Shown: positions 1 to 7,325, numbered from the stretch's first letter. The stretch: 44,337 nt of DNA from Candidatus Magasanikiibacteriota bacterium (GCA_016189025.1 JACPGS010000022.1:1-44337); one strand, 5' to 3'. Numbers and translations: made by a program. Notes: generated by a model from the letters alone, not told the origin.

Positions 1-75
1 GACGATCGCCATGCCCTCGTCCTTAACGGACGAGATGATTTTGGCCCGTTGTTCCGGGCTAACTGGCTGAGCCAT
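1..75 (-). CDS. transposase N-terminus (partial, runs off window)
   Basis: An open reading frame starts at an ATG (complement of 73-75) and stays open to position 1, giving 25 residues that begin MAQPVSPEQRAKIISSVKDE. This resembles the first helix of helix-turn-helix transposase subunits (IS3/IS911 OrfA type). It overlaps the last codons of the upstream ATPase ORF in another frame, and an imperfect inverted repeat lies just before the start, so it is read as the first ORF of an insertion sequence that landed in the ATPase gene. The family assignment rests on only 25 residues and is tentative. Confidence 0.5.
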   Translation of the reverse strand, partial: MAQPVSPEQRAKIISSVKDEGMAIV

Positions 76-1291
76 ATATACTAGGCTTAGCGCTCCGTAA
101 AGGTGGAGCTATGTGTCTAGTATACAGGGTACACACCACCGCGCTCGGCATATCCATCCGGCCGATCACTTTGAATGGCGTGTTGCCGAGGAGTACTGGC
201 ACGAGGCTGTCGCTCGCCTCGTCGAGCAGAACCGGCGACTGGGTACACAGAGCGAGCGACACGTTCCGGCTCCGGCCGGTCGTTTCGATTGCCTCGCAGC
301 AGTCGCTCAAAATCGGTACGATAAGGTGGGCCTCGTCGGCAAACAGGCGCACGTGATGGCCCGGATAAGGGCTCGGCCGCTCGAGGAGGTATTCGACGGC
401 CAAGCGTACGATGAGATTGGCGAAGAACCGCGTCAGCACGGAGAGACCGCCGGTCGGGCGCCCAAGATCCACGAGACAGGCACGTCCCGGACCGAGCAAT
501 TCGGAGAACTGCACGCAGGTCGGCGCCGACATCATGCGTTCGAGCGACTCTGAAGCTGCGAGCGCCAGGCGAAGGCGGCCGGCGCAACTCGCACGCAATT
601 CTTCGCTGAGCTGTGCCGAAAGGAGAAACTGCTTGGCCCGCTCCGAGTCCGTGATGGCAGCGAGACACTTGAGGCCCTGAGGGATGATCAGCCCGTCAAG
701 CGCCCACAAGGGACTGGCACGCGGGTCGGGACTGGCGAGGGGAGCCAGCAGGCAATTTTGGATGACATCAATCTGCCGGGAACCCGCCCCTAAATGCGCC
801 TGCGTACCGACGCCAGTTGACACGGTGGCGGCGAGGTTGGCCAGGCCCAGGCTTCTCACCTCAAGTGGGGTGTTGCCGCCGCGGGCGAGGTGCTTCAGGT
901 TGAAAGCGAACGGAAGGGCCGCAAATGGATCAAGCACACGTACGTCGACGAGTCGCTCCGGCCGTAGCGCTGCTACGCCGGAGAGAAAAGCCTTGATGTA
1001 ATCGCCCTTACCATCGACGCCCAGTAACGCGTGCCGTTTCTCCAGTGGGCAGTCCGAGAGGCAGAACTCGGCGGCGGTCGCCGCCGCAAACATTTGGGTC
1101 TTGCCCGTCCCCGAGGCCGAGAAAACCAGCCCATGACTTGCCCGCACGGGCGACGGTGCCGGCCAGATGATCGGCACCGCTCCTTCTCCGTAGCCGATTA
1201 CTACCTCTCCTTCTTTTATGGTCGGTGGCGCGGTGCGAGGCACCCGCCACCGCTGCCACGTCACCGCCCACCGCGTGAAGTCCAACATCAT
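59..1291 (-). CDS. VirD4/TraG/HerA-like P-loop ATPase, C-terminus truncated by IS
   Basis: The 410-residue product has a Walker A motif SASGTGKT at residues 58-65 and a Walker B-type segment LFADEAH near residue 315, followed by a sensor-like TTGRSRNVSLALCTQSP stretch. This arrangement is typical of type IV secretion coupling proteins and related HerA/DUF87 ATPases, which move DNA or protein across membranes. The last roughly 25 codons (after MDMPSAVVC) read into the IS inverted repeat, so the natural C-terminus is missing and function may be lost. The ATG at 1291 overlaps the stop of the preceding two-TM gene as ATGA, so the two are translationally coupled. It is the last gene of a five-gene minus-strand operon. 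The coupling-protein role is inferred; no relaxase or VirB4 is visible here. Confidence 0.65.
   Translation of the reverse strand: MMLDFTRWAVTWQRWRVPRTAPPTIKEGEVVIGYGEGAVPIIWPAPSPVRASHGLVFSASGTGKTQMFAAATAAEFCLSDCPLEKRHALLGVDGKGDYIKAFLSGVAALRPERLVDVRVLDPFAALPFAFNLKHLARGGNTPLEVRSLGLANLAATVSTGVGTQAHLGAGSRQIDVIQNCLLAPLASPDPRASPLWALDGLIIPQGLKCLAAITDSERAKQFLLSAQLSEELRASCAGRLRLALAASESLERMMSAPTCVQFSELLGPGRACLVDLGRPTGGLSVLTRFFANLIVRLAVEYLLERPSPYPGHHVRLFADEAHLIVPILSDCCEAIETTGRSRNVSLALCTQSPVLLDEASDSLVPVLLGNTPFKVIGRMDMPSAVVCTLYTRHIAPPLRSAKPSIYGSAS
77..124. repeat. inverted repeat at presumed IS end
   Basis: TATACTAG (77-84) is matched by CTAGTATA (117-124), and GCTCC (92-96) by GGAGC (105-109), forming one hairpin just upstream of the transposase start. 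It may be part of the IS terminal structure, or a hairpin that hides the transposase start from read-through transcripts. The IS edge itself probably lies near 135-142, where a TG dinucleotide on the minus strand follows the last plausible ATPase codons. The exact end cannot be set without a second copy. Confidence 0.4.
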
Positions 1292-1593
1292 CAGTCACGC
1301 TCGACGCGGCGCTTGAGACCAGGTTTCGGCTCGTCGAACCAGTGCTCGAGTCTGCGGCGGTGCCGGGTGTAACGGACCCAGGTGGCAACCACGAGCAGCA
1401 CCACCGCGACGCCGACAAAGGCGCCAAGGTAGTCGTCGCCAAACGACCCAGTCTCCGCGAACAATTCGTCGAGCAGGGCGCCGACAATCGCGAGCGCCAC
1501 CGCCACCAGGAAGGTCCGGAGCGCCAGCCGGCGGGCGCCCACCACGAAGAGAAGAGCGGCGATCACAAAACAGAGCAGGCCGAGCGAAGCCAT
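1291..1593 (-). CDS. small two-TM membrane protein
   Basis: The 100-residue protein has two strongly hydrophobic segments (about residues 3-22 and 56-72). The first, with no cytosolic extension, begins MASLGLLCFVIAALLFVV. An acidic stretch lies between them, and the tail is rich in Arg and His. Its start overlaps the stop of the VWA-like gene by one base and its own stop overlaps the ATPase start, so it is clearly part of the same operon. Small membrane proteins are common in conjugation-type operons, but I recognise no family. The function is unknown; an inner-membrane partner of the ATPase is plausible. Confidence 0.6.
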   Translation of the reverse strand: MASLGLLCFVIAALLFVVGARRLALRTFLVAVALAIVGALLDELFAETGSFGDDYLGAFVGVAVVLLVVATWVRYTRHRRRLEHWFDEPKPGLKRRVERD

Positions 1594-2408
1594 CAGCGAT
1601 CCTCCTGGTCGTTGCGCACCGGACGATTGCTCCGGTGCGGTGATGGGGTGAGGGCCGGAGGGAGAGAACTCCGGGCCCGCCGGAGACTGTCGGCGTCTTT
1701 GGAACGGCGGAATAGATCCTCAAACCGGCACTCCTCGCGCAGGACAGCGCCAGGCAGACCCATTGCCGCGAAGGCGGCCTGCCAGGCTTCCCGCAGCGTC
1801 TGCGACTGACGGGCAGTCCAGGGGGTGCCGTCGGGATTGCGCCGATCATGCACGCCGCAGACGTAAGAGTCGCTTCCGGACAAGTCCGGAAGCAGTCCCT
1901 CTTCCCGCAGCTTCTTGACGAACGCCGACGGCTTCGGGACTTCCCGCTCGAAGTTGAACCCGAGCGCGGCGCTCACCTCGCGCAGGTCCGAGACCAGGAT
2001 GAGCTGACCGTGGCCGTTGGCCTCGGCGAGCGCCCGCCCACTCTTCCACAGGGTCGCCACGATGCCGCTGCAGTCGGAGAGGGGCGGCAGTATGAGGTCC
2101 GCGATCAGTTCTTCGGACTCGCGCCGCCAGCGGCGCTTGCGGGACGCCACTCCGCCACCCCAGCGACGGGGAACGCGCAGCTCTAAGACCACCGTCACGT
2201 CGCCCACGTCGCAGCCGGTAGCGAGCACTGTGAACGTTGATCCAGGGGGCGGGTTGCTCCCCAGGAAGGCCAGAGCCGCTGCCTCCACCTTCACTTCGTC
2301 GCAGGTCGATGACGTGGAGCGATCACAGACGAGCACGGCGGAGTGGGGTAGCCGATGCCCATCGCAGCCGAGGAAGAGCAAGAGGAGCAGAGCCCTACGC
2401 ATGGCCAT
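1593..2408 (-). CDS. von Willebrand A-like secreted or lipoprotein
   Basis: The start is placed at ATG 2408 (MAMRRALLLLLFLGCDG) because GGGAGGGG lies just upstream and the longer frame reaches back into the previous gene. The N-terminus is a basic-hydrophobic signal ending in a cysteine, so a lipoprotein is likely although the lipobox is not ideal. DRSTS at residues 29-33 fits the DxSxS metal-ion-dependent adhesion site of a VWA domain, and a later LILVSDLRE strand fits the domain's downstream Asp strand. Several cysteines suggest disulfides outside the cytoplasm. The gene overlaps the four-TM gene by 14 bases and is coupled to the next by TGATG. The VWA fold is inferred from motifs, not from a profile match. 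Confidence 0.55.
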   Translation of the reverse strand: MAMRRALLLLLFLGCDGHRLPHSAVLVCDRSTSSTCDEVKVEAAALAFLGSNPPPGSTFTVLATGCDVGDVTVVLELRVPRRWGGGVASRKRRWRRESEELIADLILPPLSDCSGIVATLWKSGRALAEANGHGQLILVSDLREVSAALGFNFEREVPKPSAFVKKLREEGLLPDLSGSDSYVCGVHDRRNPDGTPWTARQSQTLREAWQAAFAAMGLPGAVLREECRFEDLFRRSKDADSLRRARSSLPPALTPSPHRSNRPVRNDQEDR

Positions 2409-3363
2409 CCCCTCCCTTCCCGCCGCTCCCCGCCCGGCCCGCAAACCGGGCGCCGAGGGCGTAGACCCACCTCGCCGCCGCGAGCCTCGCCTGGAGAATC
2501 CGACGCCCTCTGGCCTCGGCAGCGGGGTCCCTCGCCACCGTCTCCGGAGAGCCGCTCGCCCGCCGGCGCTCCTGCTCGTGCGCCTCCAGACGCCGCACCT
2601 CGGCCGCGCTGGCGCGCAAAGCCAAGTCAGTCTCTCGCTCGCGGGCGCGGTACCGCGCCCGACGCTTCAGAAACGCTCCCACCTGCTCGTGGGCGACACC
2701 GGCCGCCAGCCCCCCAACCAGGGGAATCAGAAAGCCGAATAGCGTCAGCGCCCAGGAGGCCTCGGCCGAAGCCGCCCCGCGCAGTACCGCGAGCACCACG
2801 CCGCAGCCAAACAGGAGCAGCCAGCCGCCGAGCCGGCGCAGGGGGACGGTTTCCTTGGCACGGACGCCGGCCGCGGCGTTCGCGAGCACCGCCAAGACCG
2901 TCATCACCCCAACGAGGAGAACCGTGAAGGACGGTGCGTCGGCAAGACTCTCGGTCACGACGCCCAGGGCGTCAGCGAGCGCCTGGAAGGTGAAGGCCGC
3001 GTCCCCGAGCAGGATCATTCCCGCAAACCCGATCCAGAGCAGGGGACCCCAGAAGGGCGGCTCTCTTGCCACCACGGCGGGCAGCTTTCCGAGGAGCGCC
3101 TGGTACCTCTTTCGCGCGCTCGCGAGCCCGGTCTCGGACGAATCCGAGGGCATCGCCCCGCTCGGCGCTGGGGTGATACCTTGACTACCCGCTCCGGTTC
3201 GTCGCGGGGCACGCGCGGATAGCGGGGCGTCCAGGGTGGCGCTGCGGATGCGATCCAGGAAGCGGGCGAGGGGCAGGCCGCTCATGCCGGCGTAGAAGCC
3301 AGCCAGGCGCTCGCGCCAGGTAAGCGGCCTCACCGCAAGGCGGGTCTTGTCGGTCTTTTCCAT
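2395..3363 (-). CDS. four-TM membrane protein with C-terminal charged coiled segment
   Basis: The frame is open from 3759, but ATG 3363 (MEKTDKTRLAVRP) is preferred: it has GGAG about eight bases upstream, and the longer N-terminus is Arg-rich and looks non-coding. The 322-residue product has a soluble N-terminal part with a Ser/Pro/Ala-rich linker (about 42-80). Four hydrophobic segments follow at roughly 105-125, 146-166, 180-200 and 203-224, then a very charged Arg/Glu-rich helix (about 228-290). I recognise no family. Its position before a VWA-like lipoprotein and a coupling-type ATPase suggests an envelope component of a transfer or secretion apparatus. That role is inferred from context only. 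Confidence 0.55.
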   Translation of the reverse strand: MEKTDKTRLAVRPLTWRERLAGFYAGMSGLPLARFLDRIRSATLDAPLSARAPRRTGAGSQGITPAPSGAMPSDSSETGLASARKRYQALLGKLPAVVAREPPFWGPLLWIGFAGMILLGDAAFTFQALADALGVVTESLADAPSFTVLLVGVMTVLAVLANAAAGVRAKETVPLRRLGGWLLLFGCGVVLAVLRGAASAEASWALTLFGFLIPLVGGLAAGVAHEQVGAFLKRRARYRARERETDLALRASAAEVRRLEAHEQERRRASGSPETVARDPAAEARGRRILQARLAAARWVYALGARFAGRAGSGGKGGDGHA

Positions 3364-3490
3364 GGAGCACTCCGTCCGAGGTTTCTGGACCAAGGCGACC
3401 CAGCAAGCTCCATGCCTCGACCGCCGCCTGCCCTTCCCCGTCGCGCTCCCTTCAAACGTTTCGCCAACGTTTGGAATCGCCGCACGAAAC

Positions 3491-4342
3491 CTACCCGTCC
3501 CGTGCCCCTTTTTTTCTAAACGTTTGGTCCGCCTGCCGCCTCGCGATTCGTCTCCTTGTTGCCGTACCCAGGCTGCCCTGAAGGTCAGCCGCGCGAAGTA
3601 GCCCGGCGTCGAAGAAGCGAAGCCCGACAATCTCGATCCTTCCCTCGGTGAGTTCCTCCGACTCCGGCCGCTTCCGATTGAGCCACCGTGCCATCCCGGA
3701 TAGCGATCCCTGAGTCGCAACGGAGGCCTGCTTGAACTCAAGCCAGCATACCTTCGCACCGATCGGCCCGCGGCTCTTCGATCGCACGCGGCGGGTGGCG
3801 TTGCAGATTCCTAACGCGACACATCGCGTACCAACACACTCGAGGTCGTTCTCGTCGGCGGCACCTTCGGCCGGAGCCGCCGGTGAGCCAAGCTCAGCGG
3901 GTGCGGGGACGGCACCCAGACTCGCCTGCTGCTCCCCCCGATCACTTCTCCAACTGGTGAGGTGAGCGATCCACGAGATGAGGTACCCGGCGGCGGATCT
4001 GAACTCCCTCTCCGCTTCTTCCACACTCTGCCTCTGCACCGTTGAAAGTTGCGTCTCTTTAGCCACCAAGTCCGAGAGGTATATCAGCGAGCCTTCCATG
4101 ACCCGGATGTTCGCGTGTAGCAGGAGAGGCAGGTCTTGCGGAAAGGACTCTTCCGACGATGACTCGACGGGCTGTTCCTTGCCAAGAGTAACCGTATTCG
4201 CTATTATACTTGCACGCACGTCTTCGTGCGTTTCACCCCCCCGGCCACTGGCGTGGGCGCGCGGGTCGCCGGTCTCGGCTGGGCCGAGACGGTTATGGAT
4301 TCCGGGCTCCTGCGGGAGCAGCCGGGAGGGGGGTTTTTCCAT
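3491..4342 (-). CDS. hypothetical protein, first gene of the transfer-like operon
   Basis: ATG 4342 (MEKPPSRLLPQEPG) is chosen because GGAGGT lies eight bases upstream; a GTG at 4357 is also in frame. The 283-residue product has a disordered N-terminus, an acidic helical middle, an Ala/Pro/Gly linker and a C-terminal part with several cysteines and a very basic tail. There is no signal peptide or TM segment and no recognised motif. It is separated from the next gene by 128 bases, longer than the other gaps of this operon. The function is unknown. The codon use is GC-rich like the rest of this block. Confidence 0.45.
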   Translation of the reverse strand: MEKPPSRLLPQEPGIHNRLGPAETGDPRAHASGRGGETHEDVRASIIANTVTLGKEQPVESSSEESFPQDLPLLLHANIRVMEGSLIYLSDLVAKETQLSTVQRQSVEEAEREFRSAAGYLISWIAHLTSWRSDRGEQQASLGAVPAPAELGSPAAPAEGAADENDLECVGTRCVALGICNATRRVRSKSRGPIGAKVCWLEFKQASVATQGSLSGMARWLNRKRPESEELTEGRIEIVGLRFFDAGLLRAADLQGSLGTATRRRIARRQADQTFRKKGARDG

Positions 4343-4734
4343 AGGTGATACCTCCACCTTGGGGAGACTCTTTGCCTAGCCGGCGGCGTTGCGTGCCGTT
4401 CACTAGGTTGCCTTTCGGCTGCTCCCCAACTATCCTGCTTATTGCCGGGCTTCCGTTCCGATTTCCTCCGTACACGAAAAGGGCTGGTTGCTAAAATAGG
4501 GCTAGTGTCATAGGCATTACCTATCCAAAATCAGCTCTAGTTGTTTGGAATTGGCGCGTCGCGATTGGGAGGCGCTTTTCCCGGAGAACCCGGATGGTCT
4601 CAACGCCATGAGGCGCCGTCCTCCTGTTGCGCCGATGGCGTGCGGGGAGGATCGACCGGTGGTGGCAGCGTCACGCCCTCGGCGGAGCACGGGGCCGGTA
4701 TTGGTCGTTGCGTTGGCCGCGCCGTAGCGCGAAG
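4343..4734. other. gene-free stretch between operon and structured RNA
   Basis: Short ORFs of 60-66 codons occur in several frames, but none has an SD sequence, recognisable protein character or conserved-looking ends. They are treated as chance in GC-rich DNA. The part nearest 4342 is presumably the 5' leader of the transfer-like operon, since a promoter-like sequence reading toward it is visible only at 5152-5180. Confidence 0.4.
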
Positions 4735-5020
4735 GGCCTAACCGACCCGCCTCTGAGGAGAGCAGGACTGCTTGGACTGCTCCCTCTCCAGAGGTACTCC
4801 GATTCGTCCTGATACGGTCCGGCGTGCGCTCAGCACACGCCGGAAAGGAGAGGTGACGCGCCTGATGGCGTCACAGAGGTCCACCCAGGATCTGTCGAGG
4901 CGACCATCGGGGAGGCCTGGTCTCCCTGATGATCAGCCCCCCGAGCCAGCATCGCAGCGGCACACGACTTCGTGCCACCGCCCAGGTCTACTTTAATGCA
5001 CGTGCTCGGGGCTAACTCAA
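4735..5020 (-). ncRNA. candidate structured RNA (HEARO/omega-RNA-like?), no associated ORF
   Basis: This interval holds nested and serial hairpins. GCTCGGGGC (5004-5012) can pair with GCCCCCCGAGC (4936-4946). GGCAC/GTGCC encloses a second helix (4959-4976). GTGACGC/GCGTCAC pair at 4853-4874. CCGGCGTG/CACGCCGG pair at 4819-4843 with a nine-base loop. CCTCTG/CAGAGG (4750-4794) encloses AGCAG/CTGCT. Density on this scale without an ORF points to a structured RNA. The minus orientation is preferred because a promoter-like sequence lies upstream on that strand. Single strands such as TTAAAGTAGACCTGGGC remind me of IscB/IsrB-associated HEARO RNAs, but no HNH or RuvC ORF follows, so that identity is uncertain. 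Confidence 0.4.
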
Positions 5021-5082
5021 GCTCTCGCCGCGACGACCCTTCTCCGTCTTCTTTCTGAGCGAGGTTTCGGCGGATTGCCTCT

Positions 5083-5096
5083 CCGGAATATTCCGG
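5083..5096. repeat. perfect 14-bp palindrome
   Basis: CCGGAATATTCCGG is perfectly self-complementary and lies between the divergent minus-strand promoter-like sequence and the structured RNA. It could be an operator half-site pair or a small hairpin. No second copy was seen. Confidence 0.4.
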
Positions 5097-5151
5097 TCTC
5101 CTTTTTGATGACCGCCGTCACGCTCCTGAGTCCCGGCGGGTACTTGCATAG

Positions 5152-5180
5152 TTTGTAGCCAACGAGACGCCCAATGTCAA
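5152..5180 (-). promoter_or_regulatory. sigma70-like promoter reading toward the structured RNA
   Basis: On the minus strand TTGACA (complement of 5175-5180) and TACAAA (complement of 5152-5157) are separated by 17 bases. This would start transcription near 5145, through the palindrome and the structured RNA and possibly on into the operon at 4342. Confidence 0.5.
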
Positions 5181-5217
5181 GGGTACCACATGCCACTGGT
5201 CCCTACTCGTCGCCCCG

Positions 5218-6054
5218 ATGGCTTACCTTATCCGACAGTCGTATATGCTGTACGCAATCAAGCTCGGCCCGGTGGCGGTCGGGACAGGAACGACCTACCT
5301 TTACCTCGGTCTGCGCAACGGTGGCGCGGGCATCCTGCCACCGGTGACCGGTGACCACGATCGTCTGGCTCTCTGCGCGTTCGTGCAACAGGCGCCGGGT
5401 GAGGAGTTGTACTGTGAGCCCTCCCTGGAACCAGCCGGCGCCCTGCTCGGCTTCCGCCCTGCCAAGCTCCCGCGCTGGGCTGCCCCGATTCGGGCTACGC
5501 TGGCGCTGACCGTCGGGCTCGGCACGCTGCTGCAGGGGACCGAACCGCCCGCCGTTGAACTCCTGATCGAAGGCGCTGCCCACTTCTGGCGTGCTCGGCC
5601 CTGGCGCTTCTGGGCCCATACCGCGCCCCTCACGGTTGCCATCTCGGGAGCGCGCAATGAAGAACTCGAGGGCTCGATCATGGGGGCAGGCGGCTTCGAG
5701 TATGGGCTGGCGCTCTACCACCGCAAGGGAGCCCTCGCCCGCATGGCGGCCTTGATGGCCGCGGGAAGGCGCTCGGCGATTACCGAAGACGGCTATGCCG
5801 TCACCTTCGACAAGGAGCCGGCCTTTGCGGTTGAGGCCCTGGATGATGCCTACTCCCTGCCGCGCGTTCCTTTTCCGGTGCGGGTGGAGAAGGGACGCCC
5901 GGCCTCACCGCGCAACCTTGAACTCGCGCTTCTCTCAGGCGCGCTGGGCGCGGTCGCCGCCCTTTCTCCCGAGCAACCTGAAACCTCCTGCGAGGTGGAA
6001 CTCGGCGACGAGCGACTGTCCGTCCACGTCCGGGCGCCGGAGCGGGAGACGTAG
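5218..6054 (+). CDS. hypothetical protein, possible DUF6930/DUF7309-like
   Basis: The 278-residue soluble protein is GC-rich in codon use. A segment PWRFWAHTAPLTVAIS, followed by SIMGAGGFEYGLALYHRKG, resembles the W...D...V then V/I-MG-GG-EYGLALY pattern of DUF6930/DUF7309 proteins, whose role is not known. The start is uncertain: ATG 5218 has no SD, and ATG 5245 (MLYAIKLG) is also possible. It has no operon partner; it is divergent from the transfer-like block and followed by the compositional boundary. The family suggestion comes from memory of the motif pattern and should be treated as tentative. Confidence 0.5.
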   Translation: MAYLIRQSYMLYAIKLGPVAVGTGTTYLYLGLRNGGAGILPPVTGDHDRLALCAFVQQAPGEELYCEPSLEPAGALLGFRPAKLPRWAAPIRATLALTVGLGTLLQGTEPPAVELLIEGAAHFWRARPWRFWAHTAPLTVAISGARNEELEGSIMGAGGFEYGLALYHRKGALARMAALMAAGRRSAITEDGYAVTFDKEPAFAVEALDDAYSLPRVPFPVRVEKGRPASPRNLELALLSGALGAVAALSPEQPETSCEVELGDERLSVHVRAPERET

Positions 6055-6275
6055 AAGCGCGGCGGGGGAATCAAGGACGCCGACCCCGCGTCATCCTGAC
6101 TGCCGCCAAGCGTTGCCCACCGGTTGCCCACGAACTGATGAACAGTGAGATCGGGTGACAACGTTTGAGTACGGTTGAGAATGCTGTTTCTCTGCGAGGT
6201 TGAGCTATTTTTCGCTACTGTTCGCCATTCTCTTTATCCTGCCGGCTTCGGTTTCGATTCCCGGTGGGGTCACTT
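6055..6275. other. intergenic boundary of GC-rich block, with short direct repeat
   Basis: Codon and base composition change across this gap: genes to the left are clearly more GC-rich than those to the right. It contains GTTGCCCAC twice in tandem (about 6112-6131) and no convincing gene. It could be an old element junction, but no attachment-site core shared with the left end was found. Confidence 0.35.
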
Positions 6276-6464
6276 ATGACTTACCTCACCAAGCACCCTA
6301 AAAAAACTGCCCAAGAAATCCAGGACGACATTTTTCGCGCCATGTCCGCCGATCGCAAACTGGAAGTGGGAGCACAGTTATGGAGGTTAGCTAAGGCTTT
6401 AGTCGGCGATAAAATTGACTATGGAAAACTCCGATCCGCGGCAGCTGCTCGTAGTGATCGCTAA
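6276..6464 (+). CDS. short helical protein upstream of nucleotidyltransferase
   Basis: ATG 6276 (MTYLTKHPKKTAQEIQ) is preferred over the in-frame GTG at 6264 because GGTGGGGT lies just upstream. The 62-residue product is predicted helical, with a central KTAQEIQDDIFRAMSAD segment. Similar short proteins sit next to nucleotidyltransferase genes in other genomes, to my recollection, but have no assigned function. Its 3' end overlaps the nucleotidyltransferase start by 44 bases, so the two are translationally coupled and probably work together, perhaps as a toxin-antitoxin-like pair. That role is inferred. Confidence 0.55.
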   Translation: MTYLTKHPKKTAQEIQDDIFRAMSADRKLEVGAQLWRLAKALVGDKIDYGKLRSAAAARSDR

Positions 6465-6999
6465 TATTTTACAACGCCTAGGCATCCCTTACCTGGTTAC
6501 CGGAGGCATTGCGGTACTGGTGTGGGGCCGGCCGCGTTTTACAGCTGATATTGATATTGTAATTGAACTGGGTCAAACATCAGCCGATCAACTGGCAGAA
6601 GCGTTGCAGGCGCTGGGAGCTACTGGCTATCTAGACCGTGAGGATATGCGGCGGGCAATGATCCCCGGCGTTCGGTTGAATGAGTTTAATTTTATTGACG
6701 GAAATACCGGTGTCAAAGTGGATTTTTGGACTTTACAAAGCAATTTTGATCGACAACGCCTAACGCGCCGTGTCGCCCGGGAAATTCTAGGACAGCCGAT
6801 TTATTTCAGCTCTCCCGAAGATTTAATACTAAGCAAACTTCTTTGGCATCAGCAATCCAGCTCCAGCCGGCAATGGGAAGATGTTCAATCAATCATCCGC
6901 ATTTCTGGCGCTACTTTGGATTGGGATTATTTACAAAAAACGGCAGCAAAACTAGGAGTGAAGGAGGAATTAGCAAAGGCAAAACAAGAAATAAAATAA
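6421..6999 (+). CDS. nucleotidyltransferase (AbiEii/MNT or DUF6036 type)
   Basis: The 192-residue protein begins MENSDPRQLLVVIANILQRL and carries YLVTGGIAVLVWG, then RFTADIDIVIE at about residues 38-48. This is the GG...D-x-D pattern of the polymerase-beta superfamily active site. A third acidic residue is offered by VKVDFW near residue 102. Such stand-alone enzymes (AbiEii, MNT, DUF6036) transfer nucleotides to protein or tRNA targets and are common in toxin-antitoxin modules. An alternative TTG start lies six bases upstream. It overlaps the short gene in front of it. The substrate is unknown. Composition is AT-richer than the block to the left. Confidence 0.75.
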   Translation: MENSDPRQLLVVIANILQRLGIPYLVTGGIAVLVWGRPRFTADIDIVIELGQTSADQLAEALQALGATGYLDREDMRRAMIPGVRLNEFNFIDGNTGVKVDFWTLQSNFDRQRLTRRVAREILGQPIYFSSPEDLILSKLLWHQQSSSSRQWEDVQSIIRISGATLDWDYLQKTAAKLGVKEELAKAKQEIK

Positions 7000-7058
7000 C
7001 TATTTACCAATTCCAAAAGAATTTTAGATGCCTAAGTCGCTGCCGCTCCGGTTCCCAT

Positions 7059-7088
7059 TTGACGCCGTGCCGTACCGAAGAGTATAGT
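7059..7088 (+). promoter_or_regulatory. near-consensus promoter for 37-residue peptide gene
   Basis: TTGACG (7059-7064) and TATAGT (7083-7088) are 18 bases apart, placing the transcript start near 7095, just before the AGGAGGTG ribosome site. Confidence 0.65.
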
Positions 7089-7113
7089 AATTTTATCGCC
7101 AGGAGGTGTCATC

Positions 7114-7227
7114 ATGAAGCGTTGGCTGACCGATCTGGCGCACGGGGGGCTCTATCTCCTGTGCACTCTGCTGCTCTGGCCAGGGTGGTTCTACCCCGAG
7201 GTGGTGTTCCCGGCTAAGCGACCGTAA
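7114..7227 (+). CDS. 37-residue single-TM peptide
   Basis: ATG 7114 follows an ideal AGGAGGTG SD (7101-7108). The peptide starts MKRWLTDLAHGG, continues with a hydrophobic run LYLLCTLLLWPGWF and ends in a short basic tail. A good promoter upstream and two strong hairpins downstream make this a self-contained expression unit, which supports a real gene despite its size. It could be a membrane-active toxin, a small regulator or a subunit of an envelope complex. No family is recognised. Confidence 0.6.
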   Translation: MKRWLTDLAHGGLYLLCTLLLWPGWFYPEVVFPAKRP

Positions 7228-7261
7228 GGCCGCTACCAGGACCCCGGCCAAAGCGCCCTGC

Positions 7262-7325
7262 CGCCGCGGAAATCCACTCTCCGCGGCGCCATCAAAAACG
7301 GCTTACGCGGTATGCCGTTTTTGAT
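7262..7325. terminator. two tandem hairpins, second a bidirectional terminator
   Basis: CGCCGCGGA/TCCGCGGCG (7262-7288) has nine pairs. It is followed by ATCAAAAACGGC/GCCGTTTTTGAT (7291-7325), twelve perfect pairs flanked by A and T runs. It ends the 37-residue peptide transcript and insulates the glycosylase gene. Confidence 0.75.

Noticed and set aside
117-668. 183-codon minus-strand ORF over the ATPase gene
   Set aside because: Overlaps the Walker B part of the ATPase in another frame and has no protein-like character.
4541-4996. Short plus-strand ORFs of 60-74 codons
   Set aside because: They lie in the structured RNA region, overlap each other in several frames and lack SD sites.
4735-5020. 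RNase P RNA, SRP RNA or cobalamin riboswitch
   Set aside because: The conserved cores (GAGGAAAGTC; the SRP GGAA loop region; the B12 box with its upstream core) are missing. One stretch, CAGGGAGACCAGGC, only loosely resembles a B12 box.
5012-5149. 45-codon minus-strand ORF after the promoter at 5152-5180
   Set aside because: Its ATG would lie only two bases past the -10, before the expected transcript start, and the product is a highly charged sequence without family.
6240-6270. T-arm-like TTTCGATTCCCGG as a tRNA remnant or attachment site
   Set aside because: The stem does not pair around the TTCGATT loop and no acceptor or anticodon arm is present.
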